Source: Microplitis mediator (taxonomy: Eukaryota > Arthropoda > Insecta > Hymenoptera > Braconidae). From it: 64,000 bases of DNA. The translations under genes were made by a program, and so were the position numbers. Shown piece after piece: positions 48,931 through 58,770 of this stretch (position 1 is the stretch's first letter; each line of letters starts with the position of its first letter). The stretch is taken from the NCBI RefSeq assembly GCF_029852145.1, contig NC_079975.1, forward strand, positions 4,774,001-4,838,000. The letters are read 5' to 3'. The notes beneath the pieces are model-generated. The model searched no databases. It saw nothing but the letters and a program-made list of their open reading frames with translations, and was not told where the DNA came from.

Positions 48931-51900
48931 TCAGCCATGAGAACTTAATTCAAAGAAGAGACTTTCCATGTATAAAATATTTTTGAAAAACATAACTAAA
49001 GTCATGGATTATTTATAGTGAAACAACGAATTCAAAGAATAGCTACATAGTTCCTTGAAGATTTGCTAAGAATGTCGAGAGTCATGGTGAATAGCATTCG
49101 TGGTAATTCTAGACGTTGTCCAGGCAGCATCACCCAACATAAGCCTTCTTCTTGGGTCCATACCATGGCGCCCGTATCTCTTTTATACCTACAGTTTCTG
49201 AAAATCTCAAAGTTTGATCTCGACTTCTTGTTTTTCTGTTTATCCTTTTTCTTCTACTCATACTACTCAAACTACTACAACTACTTGTTTTCAGTATTAT
49301 AGAGAATCCAAGAAACAGATACGCGTACAATTCGTTTACAAAAACATAAACACGATACATATTTGACTGGAATCCAAGTAAAAGGTTGTTTATATACATA
49401 TGTATACATATAAATGTTGTAGGTGAAAAAGGTCTATCTCTTTTCTCTCAAACTCATCTTGTTTAAGAATACACATGGGTATCTTGTGGCTCGCGACGGT
49501 AGCATCATGAGCTCAGATAACCAGTCAAGAGATACACGACCCTAAATTGCCCCCGCACGTTTACTCGTCTTCGCTACCGAATTTTCAGGAATCAAGATAA
49601 CACTTTTTATAATTTCTGGAACCTCAAATCCAACTGACCTTCTCCTTTGCATTTTCTTATTCTTTTTCTATTAAGAGAACTATTTTTCATAACTAACAAG
49701 AAAATGAAGAGAGTAAAAAAAAAAAATATGTGAATAAAGAAAGAGGATTGAAGGGAGAATACAAACACTCGAATTACCACTTAGAAATAGGGGTGGGGAA
49801 GGAGACGAGAAAAAAATAAGAGAGAAACATCTGCCCTATGGGCATCCTCCCTTTCATACGCAACATGGCGGAATGATTGGCGCATCAACCGGTAGTTACG
49901 TTTACCCACGGATTTGCGGTTCTCTTTTTTTACTTTACCATATATATGTACATTCATACATACATACAGTAGGTCTTTATAAATCTCACTCACACTTAAC
50001 TTTTTGGCGACGGCCACGCGAAAGCCGACTATTTGCTTCACTGGAAGTTGCTAGTAAACAAGACTACGAGTATCCTCGAAAACTACCCGATGATCCTTGA
50101 AATCCCAAACGTATTTTTATAACATTTTTCTATCCATTCTCATTTCGCCACTGGTGTAAGCGCGAGCTCGGAAAATAAAAAAACCCGTGTGATGTTGGTA
50201 GATTTTATTTTATTGTCAATATGTTAAAGTGTCGTGTCAGAGTCACGAAGTTTAAATTTGCAAACCTATCTAAATCCAATATCTCAAACACAGCTAATCC
50301 CCATCGATATTATCTATCAGTTCAGTCTTGTCCATTTTTATTGTTATCTCCAGTTCCGATCATTTATCCTTGAGAAGTTATCCCAGAACCCAGATCTTGT
50401 GTCAATCCTTGATCGATTTACGCCTGGATCTTCAGAAAAAAGTTTTAAGAAAAAAAAAAAACAACGTTTGACCTACCACCTCATGTCCTGATGTTCATCC
50501 TTATATATATATGAATATATATTGGTAATATAAAATGTATAACAGGAAAATTATCCACTTGAGAACGCGCTGAGAATGAGTGGTGGCAAGAGGTGGAACC
50601 AAAATTGAGTATCCCAATTCGATAGTCCTTTTTGTTGTCATTATATTTATATTTTTTGGTTCTTTGTAAAGGGGGAGACTCAAGTGAGAAGGTGTGGTAA
50701 GAAAGGTAAAGAGGGGTTGTGTTGATCGCAACAATGTCTGCTGCTTTTTTGGTTGTAAACGCAGACTGTAGTAGACTAGGTATAGTAGATACAGCTAGAC
50801 TGGTGTGTCCTTTACAGAACCAGCTAACGACAGAGCTGGATGATGTACAATAGACGCGAAAAATCATCTATTATCCTGCTGGGCACAAGGCTACGATTCA
50901 GAATTCGTTTGTGTGTCTTACAATAGTCTTAGCCCATATATCACTCCTGAGATTTTTAAGAAAAACTATTTTTTCCTTCAATGCAAGTGCCCAGACGATA
51001 GTTTCCATGGTAAATCCTGGTTTTAGTTTACGATAAACTTTATGAGAATGGGAGAAATAAATAGTTACCGAATAGCCGAGGTGTCTGATGCTAAATGAAA
51101 CCTAGTTTCTGGATGCTTTCAAAACCGAGATCAGTCTTGCTTTTCAACGGATCAAATAAATGCTCGTTTGACTTTTCTTGTTTTTCTTTTTTCCTTTCAC
51201 GAGTTTTCATTCAAAAACATTTTTTTGTCATACTCATTGCCAATTTATTTGTATTTTGCACATCGCCCATATATTAACAGATGTTTTTCACATCCGACAG
51301 AAACCTTTTGTTCGAAGTTTTTTTTATTCTTTTCAATTCTATTGATACTAATCATCACATTTATCTTTTATCCATTACTAGGAATTACATCTTTTTGAAG
51401 TATTTTTTTTTAAATTGATTATCGTTTTTTTTTTACAGAACAATTTTTCAAAATTCTGTCTCAAATTTTTTTTTCCAAATAAATTTTTTACTGTAAGTAA
51501 CGAACGGGGAAAGGGATCAAGACATGCAAGGTCCGTCTAAAATTTTTTTATGTTACAACTACGGAGCAGAAAAAAGTAAAACGATTCAGTTTATTCGAAT
51601 GTTGGTCAGTTCGCGGTCTAGCAAAATTAACACACTTATTTAACAACAACGTCTACAACCATGACTCATTTAATTGTGTCTGATACCGATCACCATCATC
51701 ATCTTTATATTCTTTTATCCTTCTTTCCTAATCCTTATATTATAAATCCATCTGTAAGCAATCGTGATTCGATTCCCCATGAATTCACACGCACAGTAGG
51801 ATCATCTTCAACACCAATAACTCGAAGACGTTTCCTAGCGCTACGTCCTAGCCAAAATACTTGACTCATATTAAAAGATTTGAAGATAGCAATCATAATA

Positions 51901-53741
51901 ATACTCACGATTATGATTACGATTACGATTAAAATTATAATTATAATGAGGACTATAAAAAAAAAGTTAGCACACAAGTTTATTTTAGATCCCTTTTGGT
52001 GGTTCCTTTACCGGGACGTTCCAAAACGATTATAATAACTATTTTATCCAGTTTGAGATCTAAAACCATTGTACTGCCCCATTCTGAAAGTCATAACACA
52101 CGAGCTGATACACCGACTCGAAAAATTTATATCGGGGATTGCCTTTTACTTTAACTTTGGTTTCTCTTTCTCTTTTTCTGCCTACAATCCTGCTATTCTC
52201 GATCATCTGTCCCTTCTTGAACTGAATTTTGAGTCTCTTTGGACTCTGGCTATGCGCACGAGCCGACTATTCTATTTTCTTGCTTATACTTTTTTTATAT
52301 ACATACTATAGATATATATATATATACATATATCTGTGTGTGTATGTGTGATCAGAGAACAACGTGAGCAATATTTCATAGCATATTGTTGCCATCTGCA
52401 CTCTATACGGTCTCGTATACCATCGCACATTCTCAGCACTAGTGTAGTATATAAGCAGACCCAGTTGTAACCCCGAGTTTGAGACCCGTATATATATATA
52501 TAATATGAAATATCATTGAATTTAAAACCTACAGACGCTTATTATTTATCTTGTATTTATTTGCCAACGTGCCGCTACTGAAAGATCGACGACACCCCTC
52601 TGCCGGGGACACATTTTAAAAGTTATTAATCGTCCTTTAGAATAGCTCAATATGTCTACTCCCCCGTTACGTATTTTCTTTTAATTTTATTTACAACGGG
52701 CGCCAGAACTTACCATATCCCCGCGTCACCAACAAGTCCTTCCAAGGACTAGACTATCTTTTTTAAATTTTTCACGGATTAGTGTGCATTCACGCGATCA
52801 TTTTCCTTTTTCTTACGCTACTTATTGTACCTACTTAACTTACTTCTGAGTAAGAGTCCAGGCGCTTATGTATTAGAGAAAGTTTTCGTGGAATTTAGTT
52901 TTTTTTTTAAACCGATGCTTCGAATTTTGTCCAAGTACTTGATAAATTTCGAACGTATTTTTTTTCTTTAGTATTTGATATTCAAATTAATTTAAAATAT
53001 TTGAATGTTATCAGTCACGTATTAAATAAAAGTTATCATGTATCTACAGGAAAAAAATAACGTGAAAAAAATTAACAATGCATGGAAAATAAAAAATAAA
53101 TGGTTACATTAAAATTCTACCTTGACATTTTCTTATCCATCAGACTACTTTGTGTTATACTTATTACAGCGTGATATATTTTTATTATTATCCAGGAAGT
53201 GAGCTTGCCGCTTTTGTCATACAAAATAATAAAAATATGAAAAAAAAAAAAAAAAAAACAATTTTATTTTTATATATACATATAAATGTATAGAAAGCAT
53301 CAGTGGGGTATAATAAAATAAAAAAAGGAAAAAAAAACCGCCAAGTTTGCACTTCCGTCTTCGCGCCTTGGTAGATTCTAAGAGGGTGGCAGTGACGCAA
53401 AAGGGGCAAGGGGTTGGGACTACTCGTCCTGCGACGGCTAAAATATATTCCCCGTCAACTTCCGCTTGAAATAAATAAAGTCACGCTATCTTTTTTTTTT
53501 TTCTCTTTATTCTTCTTTTCCTTCATTTTCTTTTACTTTCTATACTATATACACATTTTACTGCAGTTACAGGGTACTAGAGTGTACATAGTATATATAC
53601 TGTATAATATAAGGGCGGCCATTGCCATTTATACTAAAAACTTTATCTAGATATCTAGATAACTTTGTATAAAAAATATATAACAATATATATATATTTA
53701 GTATTGTCAAATGTTTACTACTTATTTTTAATTTTAATTTA

Positions 53742-53990
53742 TACACAGAAAAAAAAAATTTCTTAGTGCAAGAAATTTTAACTTGTCCCAAAAAAATTTT
53801 TACTTGCCTCAAGAAATTTTTCGAATTATAAATTGAAAACTTAAAATTTTTTTGAGCGAGAATAAATTTTTTTAGAGCAAAAAAAAATTTTTTGAATCGA
53901 AAAATTTATTTTTGTCTTAAGAAAATTTTTGTTTTCAATTTATAACACAAAAAATTTCTTACGCCAAGAAATTCTTTTTTTCTGTGTGTA
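53742..53990. mobile_element. MITE with TACACAGAAAAAAA ends, just upstream of opa exon 2
   Basis: The left end TACACAGAAAAAAAAAATTTC and the right end GAAATTCTTTTTTTCTGTGTGTA are inverted, with TTCTTAGTGCAAGAAATTT and AATTTCTTACGCCAAGAAA inside. Members of the same family are at 61015-61180 and at 55433-56850 (interrupted). It ends 107 bases before the exon 2 acceptor, so it may overlap the branch-point region search space. Confidence 0.75.
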
Positions 53991-54097
53991 TTATATTATT
54001 TATATATTAATTATATTTTGATTATATTTAAATTTGTAAGGGATTCTCTTGTCATGTCTTGATATTTTTAATTAAATATTTATTATTTTTATTTCAG

Positions 54098-54267
54098 GAG
54101 AAAAACCATTCAAGTGTGAATACGAGGGTTGTGAGAGGCGGTTCGCTAATAGTAGTGATCGCAAAAAACATAGTCATGTTCACACGTCTGATAAACCGTA
54201 TAACTGCAGAGTTGCTGGCTGTGACAAATCATACACACATCCGAGCTCGTTGCGCAAACATATGAAG
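54098..54267 (+). CDS. opa: odd-paired, coding exon 2: codons 321-377 (fingers 4 and 5)
   Basis: This 170-base exon completes Gly321 and encodes fingers 4 and 5 of the Zic DNA-binding domain. Finger 4 uses C327, C332, H345, H349 and contains RRFANSSDRKKH. The linker THTSDKP-type (TSDKPY, 350-355) leads to finger 5 with C357, C362, H375 and the last His, H379, supplied by exon 3; it contains DKSYTHPSSLRKHMK, which is near-invariant in Zic proteins. The acceptor is a good TTTATTTCAG and the donor is GTAAAT. The exon ends in phase 0 after Lys377. The position of both boundaries matches the exon layout known for vertebrate ZIC genes. The short exon is missed when single open frames are scanned, since the overlapping frame at 54059-54265 is in another phase. 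Confidence 0.96.
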
Positions 54268-54719
54268 GTAAATTCATCCTATCAATTTTTTCAAATTCCA
54301 AACATATGCATACATTATATATATATAAGTACATGCGCAGCTACTTTTTTTTTACTCACTATTAAAAGTCTTGGAGTACAAACTTAGCTTTTGAAAAAAT
54401 ATTTTGAAGTAAGAAAAAAAAATCAGTTCTTTTGAATACTAGAATAAATTTTGAAAATAAATCATCTTTGCCATACGACTTGAAATGAATTTTATTTTAC
54501 TGGAAATCGCCTAAAAGTGATAAAAAGACCATCTCTAATTAGAATTCATGTCACGGTTATGATAAATTTAATCTCTGTCACTAAGATAGAATTTTTTTTT
54601 TTGAGTTTAAGAATTTCACTGCAAAATAAAAAATAATTTAACAGATAAATTTTGAATTCCGCCTCAAAGTATCTAAATATTAGAAATTTAATAATAAAAA
54701 AAAAAAAATTTAATTAAAG
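54268..54719 (+). other. opa: opa intron 2 (452 bp)
   Basis: It starts GTAAATTCATCC and ends ATTTAATTAAAG. The last 35 bases are dominated by A, with a run of about 13, and there is almost no pyrimidine tract, an unusual acceptor. It is nevertheless supported because splicing there restores the invariant HMK-VH sequence of finger 5 in frame. Confidence 0.85.
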
Positions 54720-55064
54720 GTGCACGGAATGACACTGGGAGAAGGAAAACTCAGTGGTGGATATGAAAGTGAAGGTGAAGAAAGCAGCAGCAGCGGCGGT
54801 AGTTTATCAGTAACTGGACACACAGAATCCCCTCAACCACCGGCAATAGTATCATCAACGACTGCGTCAACCCCAGTAAATCAATCGGGCAATATAAGTA
54901 ATCATCATGCGTCATCATTCAGGCCAGCGGAAATAAATGATTGGTTACACTGTCAACCGCCACCGGTCGGACCACAACACAGCCCATTATCAGCGCCACC
55001 ACCGCCCCATCATCTAGGTCATCACTTTAACCCCATCATGCATCATCAAGCTGCGGCTTACTGA
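54720..55064 (+). CDS. opa: odd-paired, coding exon 3: codons 378-491 and stop
   Basis: The exon begins GTG (Val378), then His379, the last zinc ligand of finger 5, and runs to TGA at 55062-55064. The C-terminal region has GYESEGEESSSS (391-402), a Pro/Ser/Thr-rich stretch with PPAIVSSTT (417-425), then EINDWLHCQ (448-456), which aligns with the conserved NEWYV-like C-terminal motif of Zic proteins (Asn450, Trp452 retained, flanking residues changed). A His/Pro-rich tail ends HHQAAAY. Total predicted length is 491 residues, shorter than the roughly 600 residues of Drosophila Opa, the difference lying in the low-complexity flanks. GTG here is not a translation start, only the first codon after splicing. 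Confidence 0.94.
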   Translation: MHGMTLGEGKLSGGYESEGEESSSSGGSLSVTGHTESPQPPAIVSSTTASTPVNQSGNISNHHASSFRPAEINDWLHCQPPPVGPQHSPLSAPPPPHHLGHHFNPIMHHQAAAY

Positions 55065-55495
55065 GTAACATAAAAATTAGATGTCAAATTTACTATAATT
55101 ATTATTTTTCATTTATCGTTATTAGCTTCAAATTTTTTAGTAAACACAAAATTTAAAACTGTTCTTATTTTTAGTCACAATTGTGCCTCAATTTAATTAA
55201 TAGCCAAATATATCGATATTAAATTTAATGAAATTTAAATAATTCAATTAAATGAAACAAGAAAATTATTTTTATTCCATGAATTGAATGCTATTACACT
55301 CGATCAATATTTTTTTATTGAAGTGCTTTCAATAAATTATTTGCAATTGATAAATTAATTAGTTAACTATCGTAAAAAAAAATATTTAAATTATTTATTT
55401 AAAAATTTAATAATGAAAAAATCAAACAATTCCACACAGAAAAAAAAGAATTTCTTGGAGAAAAAATGTTTACTTGCCCTAAAAAATTATTAATA

Positions 55496-56800
55496 CAGTC
55501 AACAACCGTCATAAGCCTGTCCTTTATAAGCCTTTTCCCCTCAATCGGGAGTTACTGAGTCCAAACAGCTTCCCCACTTAACTACTCTAAAGAGTTTCGT
55601 ACTAGAGAACCCGTTATAAGCCCCCGTTAAAATTGTCTAAATTATAAACTAACAATAGGAAAAAATAGACAAATTAATGATGGAAATTTACTATCTACGT
55701 TTCGCGGATAATAGTTTAATCATTATTAAGTAAAATATAATTTATTATTCATAATTATAATCATGGATTACATCCAAAGCTTCTGTTACAATTGAAAAGT
55801 TTTATTGAACGTTAAGTTGATCAATAAAATTATTATTTTTATGATTGCTGTAATCAATACCGTTTTCATTATAATTTTTTGCACTAAAATTATTATTACC
55901 CGAGTTGAAATATTGAACTTATATTTAACTTATATTAACTTCTAAAATTTACATAAACTTAATGAACTTACATTTTTTTTTATTTAATAAATGCATAATT
56001 ACAATCTGTCTATTGACAATAAATAATTAGGATAAAAGAGTAAAACGTGGTGATTAGACTAATTGACTAATTAGTATTTACCCAATGGCAAAATACTCTA
56101 GTGCGGGATGAACTTACATCAATCTCAAATGACTTATTGGGCTTGATTATAACTTGAATCGACTTAAGTAAAAATATTGACTTAATTATAACTTACCTGC
56201 AATAAAATTAACCCAAAGTGAACTTAAATGTACTTCCGAGTCGAAATTTAAATCGTGAGTCGGACGTATTGGACGTTGAAATCGTGATCTAGATATTCAA
56301 TGTTAAAAAAGATGGACAAAATCAATTTCGTTCAGCTTTTCCATGGAAGATTTAAGTGGGTTGAACGATAAAAATAATCCCGTTTTTGCACTATCCGGCT
56401 TCCAGACTTTAACTTTGGCACAAATATTCCCAACAATCTTACGAATCCCTCCCCCACCATCTGCATTTTTCGAAAACTAACTCCTAAGGGGGTGTCAGTG
56501 GGGTGAAAGATTAAAATACTCGCGTTTTTGCACTATCAGGCTTACAGGCTTGAATTTTGGCACAAATATTCTCTATAGTGTAAAAAGATAAGTATTAATT
56601 TTAACGCTAAGCACCAGGAAAATCGGCATAGTCGCGAATGTAAGAAAACGTAAATAATGACGTTAAAATGATATATAATAAAACAGGCTTATAACGGGTA
56701 GTCGAGAACAAAACTAAAGGTACGGTAATGGGAAGACTGAAATTACAAGAAAAATTTCCCCTACGTCCCCCAGACCAGGCTTGTAACGGGTAGTCGACTG
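55496..56800. mobile_element. Pogo/Tc1-mariner-type MITE, copy B, with internal insertion
   Basis: Ends CAGTCAACAACCGTCATAAG and CTTGTAACGGGTAGTCGACTG are inverted and flanked by TA on both sides (55494-55495, 56801-56802). It is the reverse orientation of copy A (41206-41811). It matches copy A except for about 680 extra bases at 55899-56577. No transposase frame is present. Confidence 0.85.
55899..56577. repeat. Extra segment inside MITE copy B with a 142-bp-period duplication
   Basis: This segment is absent from copy A. In its right part, AGTGGGTTGAACGATAAAAAT with CGTTTTTGCACTATCCGGCT and TTTGGCACAAATATTC (about 56355-56433) recurs as AGTGGGGTGAAAGATTAAAAT, CGTTTTTGCACTATCAGGCT and TTTGGCACAAATATTC (about 56497-56575). 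Offsets are 142 bases at each landmark. The left part repeats AACTTA/TAACTT words. Either it is a later insertion into copy B or it was lost from copy A. Confidence 0.65.
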
Positions 56801-57540
56801 TATTATAAATTAAAATGTATCTAGTGCCAAGAAATCCTTTTTTATCTGTGCAATTTAAAAATTATGGTCACAAATTATTAAATGACTGCAATTAAAAATT
56901 TTTTTTTCTACATTGTAACAAAAATTTAATTTTTTTACGCTTATAAATTTAATTGTTATTTCTAAAGTGCACTCGTTAATTAAAAAAAAAAATAATCATA
57001 AAAAAAAAGGAACGACGAATGAAAAATTATTTATAAGTAAAAATAAATTAATTTTTTGTAAAAATATTTTTAAACTGTATAATATAGTTAGTATAGAATA
57101 AAAATAAATACTGTAAATAATATTAATATTACGCTTGTTTTTTTAAGTTATATGTAATTAAGTAATTATTGAAAGTAAATGTAATAAATTAATTGAGAAA
57201 ATAATTTTATGTTGTAAAATATGTGTATTACAATTTATTGTGTGATATTATGTATATAAAAGTATGAGGTTGATTCCTCTGTTAATTATTATAACAATGA
57301 TAAATAAATGGATAATTACACTATTAATAGTTATTATAAATTACTGATAAATGATAATCAATAATTATAAATATTTTACCTTGTGTATAATGCTTGAAGT
57401 AAATTTATAAAACTACTGATATGTAATAGAAAGACTTGATACAATTGAACAAAAAGTGTCGCGATTAAAATTATGTAATATACAATATTATAATATTTGT
57501 TTAAAAAAATTAAATATTTAAAAAATACAAAGATTATTAG

Positions 57541-58072
57541 ATATTAAATATAGAATTTTTTTCATTTACTTGCCTCCATTTTATAAAAAAATATTAAATT
57601 TTGAAAAACGTTATTTTTTTATTATTATTATATTATTGAAAATTATTATCAAATCGTCCCCTTTCTGGGTAAACCTCGTAACTGTAAAGTTATAATTTTT
57701 TCATTAATCAGTCCAAACATCTCCCTGATTAAAAGAAACGATTCGAAACGATTTTCAATGTTAAATGCCCATAAGAAAGACGATTCAAAAGTATTCAAAA
57801 GCATTCAAAAGTATTTAAAAATTTTTTTTTCTAATCGTTTGAAATCGTTTTTTTTTAATAAGAGCTATTCTGTTACACGTGCGTTAATGGAAATATTAAA
57901 ATTTGAAGCTTTTTTTACGCAATAGCAGTACTGAAGAATGTTTTTCACTCATAATTGCAATTATGAAAAAAAAGTAGCTACGAGGTTTACCCAAAAAGGG
58001 GACGAAATTATAGATTTTTTCACTGAGCTCATTTCTTATTTTCTTCATAATATTATACAAAGTTAAGTTTAA
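57541..58072. other. Intergenic stretch with a short inverted repeat
   Basis: CGTCCCCTTTCTGGGTAAACCTCGTA (near 57655-57680) and TACGAGGTTTACCCAAAAAGGGGACG (57979-58004) are inverted complements about 300 bases apart, with CGATTCGAAACGATT and AATCGTTTGAAATCG also paired inside. This is probably another small MITE spanning about 57655-58005. No gene. Confidence 0.55.
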
Positions 58073-58205
58073 TAGCTTCCCGCCAAGAAAATTTAAAATT
58101 TCAAAAAAAGTTATTGGTTTAATCAGATGTCGATGTTCTGAGGTCCAAGGAAGATAATCTGACTAATATCACATGGGCATCCGGGCCTGTGTGTGTAAAC
58201 GACAT
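58073..58205 (-). repeat. Dispersed repeat family A, copy 3 (inverted, partial)
   Basis: AGCTTCCCGCCAAGAAAATTT, then GTTATTGGTTTAATCAGAT, TCCAAGGAAGATAATCTGACTA and a GTGTGTGT run are the reverse complement of landmarks in copies 1 and 2. The copy is shorter than the others. Confidence 0.6.
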
Positions 58206-58321
58206 TTTTGGAATGAGGAGTAATGTGAGGCAAGTGTGCGCAGTAGGTAAGTGTGCGCAAACCCATGACTCAGACAAAGAAATAACGTTATTTTAATTTT
58301 GAGTTGAATCGAAGAACTTAA

Positions 58322-58770
58322 CACTGTAAAAAATTTTTTGGGCCCGGTGTAGTGTAAATGTCTTGGTGTAAAAATGTTGGTGTGAAAATTACACCAAATT
58401 CGGTGTTAAATTTAGGCGGTGAGAATTTAAATTTTTACACCACCAAATGTGTGAATGTATACTTCACGATAATTTTGCGTTAAGAAAATTAATCATAAAA
58501 ATATTGAAGTAATCAAAATACTATTTAATATCTAAATAAAATTAATATAGTTATTGATTAAGTGATTGAAAATATTCAATGATCGTTTGTTGCTCATTAA
58601 TCATAATTACGAGTAACACGGAATGGTGTAAAAAAAGTAGATTACAGCGTGGAAAAATTACACGGATGGAAAATTTACACCGAGTGAATTTTACACCGTT
58701 ATTTCACACTACACGGCCGTATAAAGTTCTCCGGATCCATTTTTACACCGAAGTTTTTTACACTGTACAG
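58322..58770. mobile_element. MITE with CACTGTAAAAAA ends, rich in TTACACC
   Basis: The left end CACTGTAAAAAATTTTTTGG is paired with AAGTTTTTTACACTGTACAGT at the right. Many GGTGTAAA and TTTACACC words occur in the two arms (for example TCTTGGTGTAAAAATG and CATTTTTACACCGAAG). The 64-codon frame at 58579-58773 lies in this element and is not a gene. Confidence 0.65.

Larger units (their letters stand above)
35311..54097 (+). other. opa: opa intron 1 (18,787 bp)
   Basis: The donor GTGAGT and acceptor TTTATTTCAG join exons in phase 1 and restore the HTGEKPFKC linker between fingers 3 and 4. From established knowledge, an intron in this linker is the deeply conserved intron position of bilaterian Zic genes. 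It contains MITEs (37805-38156, 40128-40231, 41206-41811, 53742-53990), a LINE remnant (47077-47525) and GC-richer blocks near 38740-38960, 43183-43270, 49430-49560, 49840-50100, 52560-52760 and 53335-53450 that could be intronic enhancers. No nested gene is convincing. Stretches not listed separately are AT-rich and hold nothing I can name. Confidence 0.9.
55433..56850. mobile_element. TACACAGAAAAAA-family MITE split by another insertion
   Basis: The left part begins CCACACAGAAAAAAAAGAATTT and breaks off at 55493. The right part resumes after 56802 and ends GCCAAGAAATCCTTTTTTATCTGTG. These are the two inverted halves of one element of the 53742 family, separated by the pogo-type element 55496-56800. 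Confidence 0.7.
55065..57540 (+). promoter_or_regulatory. opa: Likely opa 3' UTR and downstream region
   Basis: AT-rich non-coding sequence follows the stop. Candidate poly(A) signals AATAAA occur near 55331, 57091 and 57303, so the UTR end cannot be fixed. TGTAAATA at 57112-57119 and TGTATATA at 57251-57258 match the Pumilio-type recognition form, though such words are common in AT-rich DNA. MITEs occupy 55433-56850, so either they lie within the UTR or the transcript ends before them. Confidence 0.4.

Noticed and set aside
50481..50867. 128-codon minus-strand frame in opa intron 1
   Set aside because: It has no domain, a terminal Ile/Tyr low-complexity run from an ATATAT repeat, and no splice or promoter context.
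54720..54728. GTG at 54720 as a start codon of a separate 114-residue protein
   Set aside because: It is the first codon after the intron 2 acceptor and encodes Val378 of Opa; the following His is the last ligand of finger 5.
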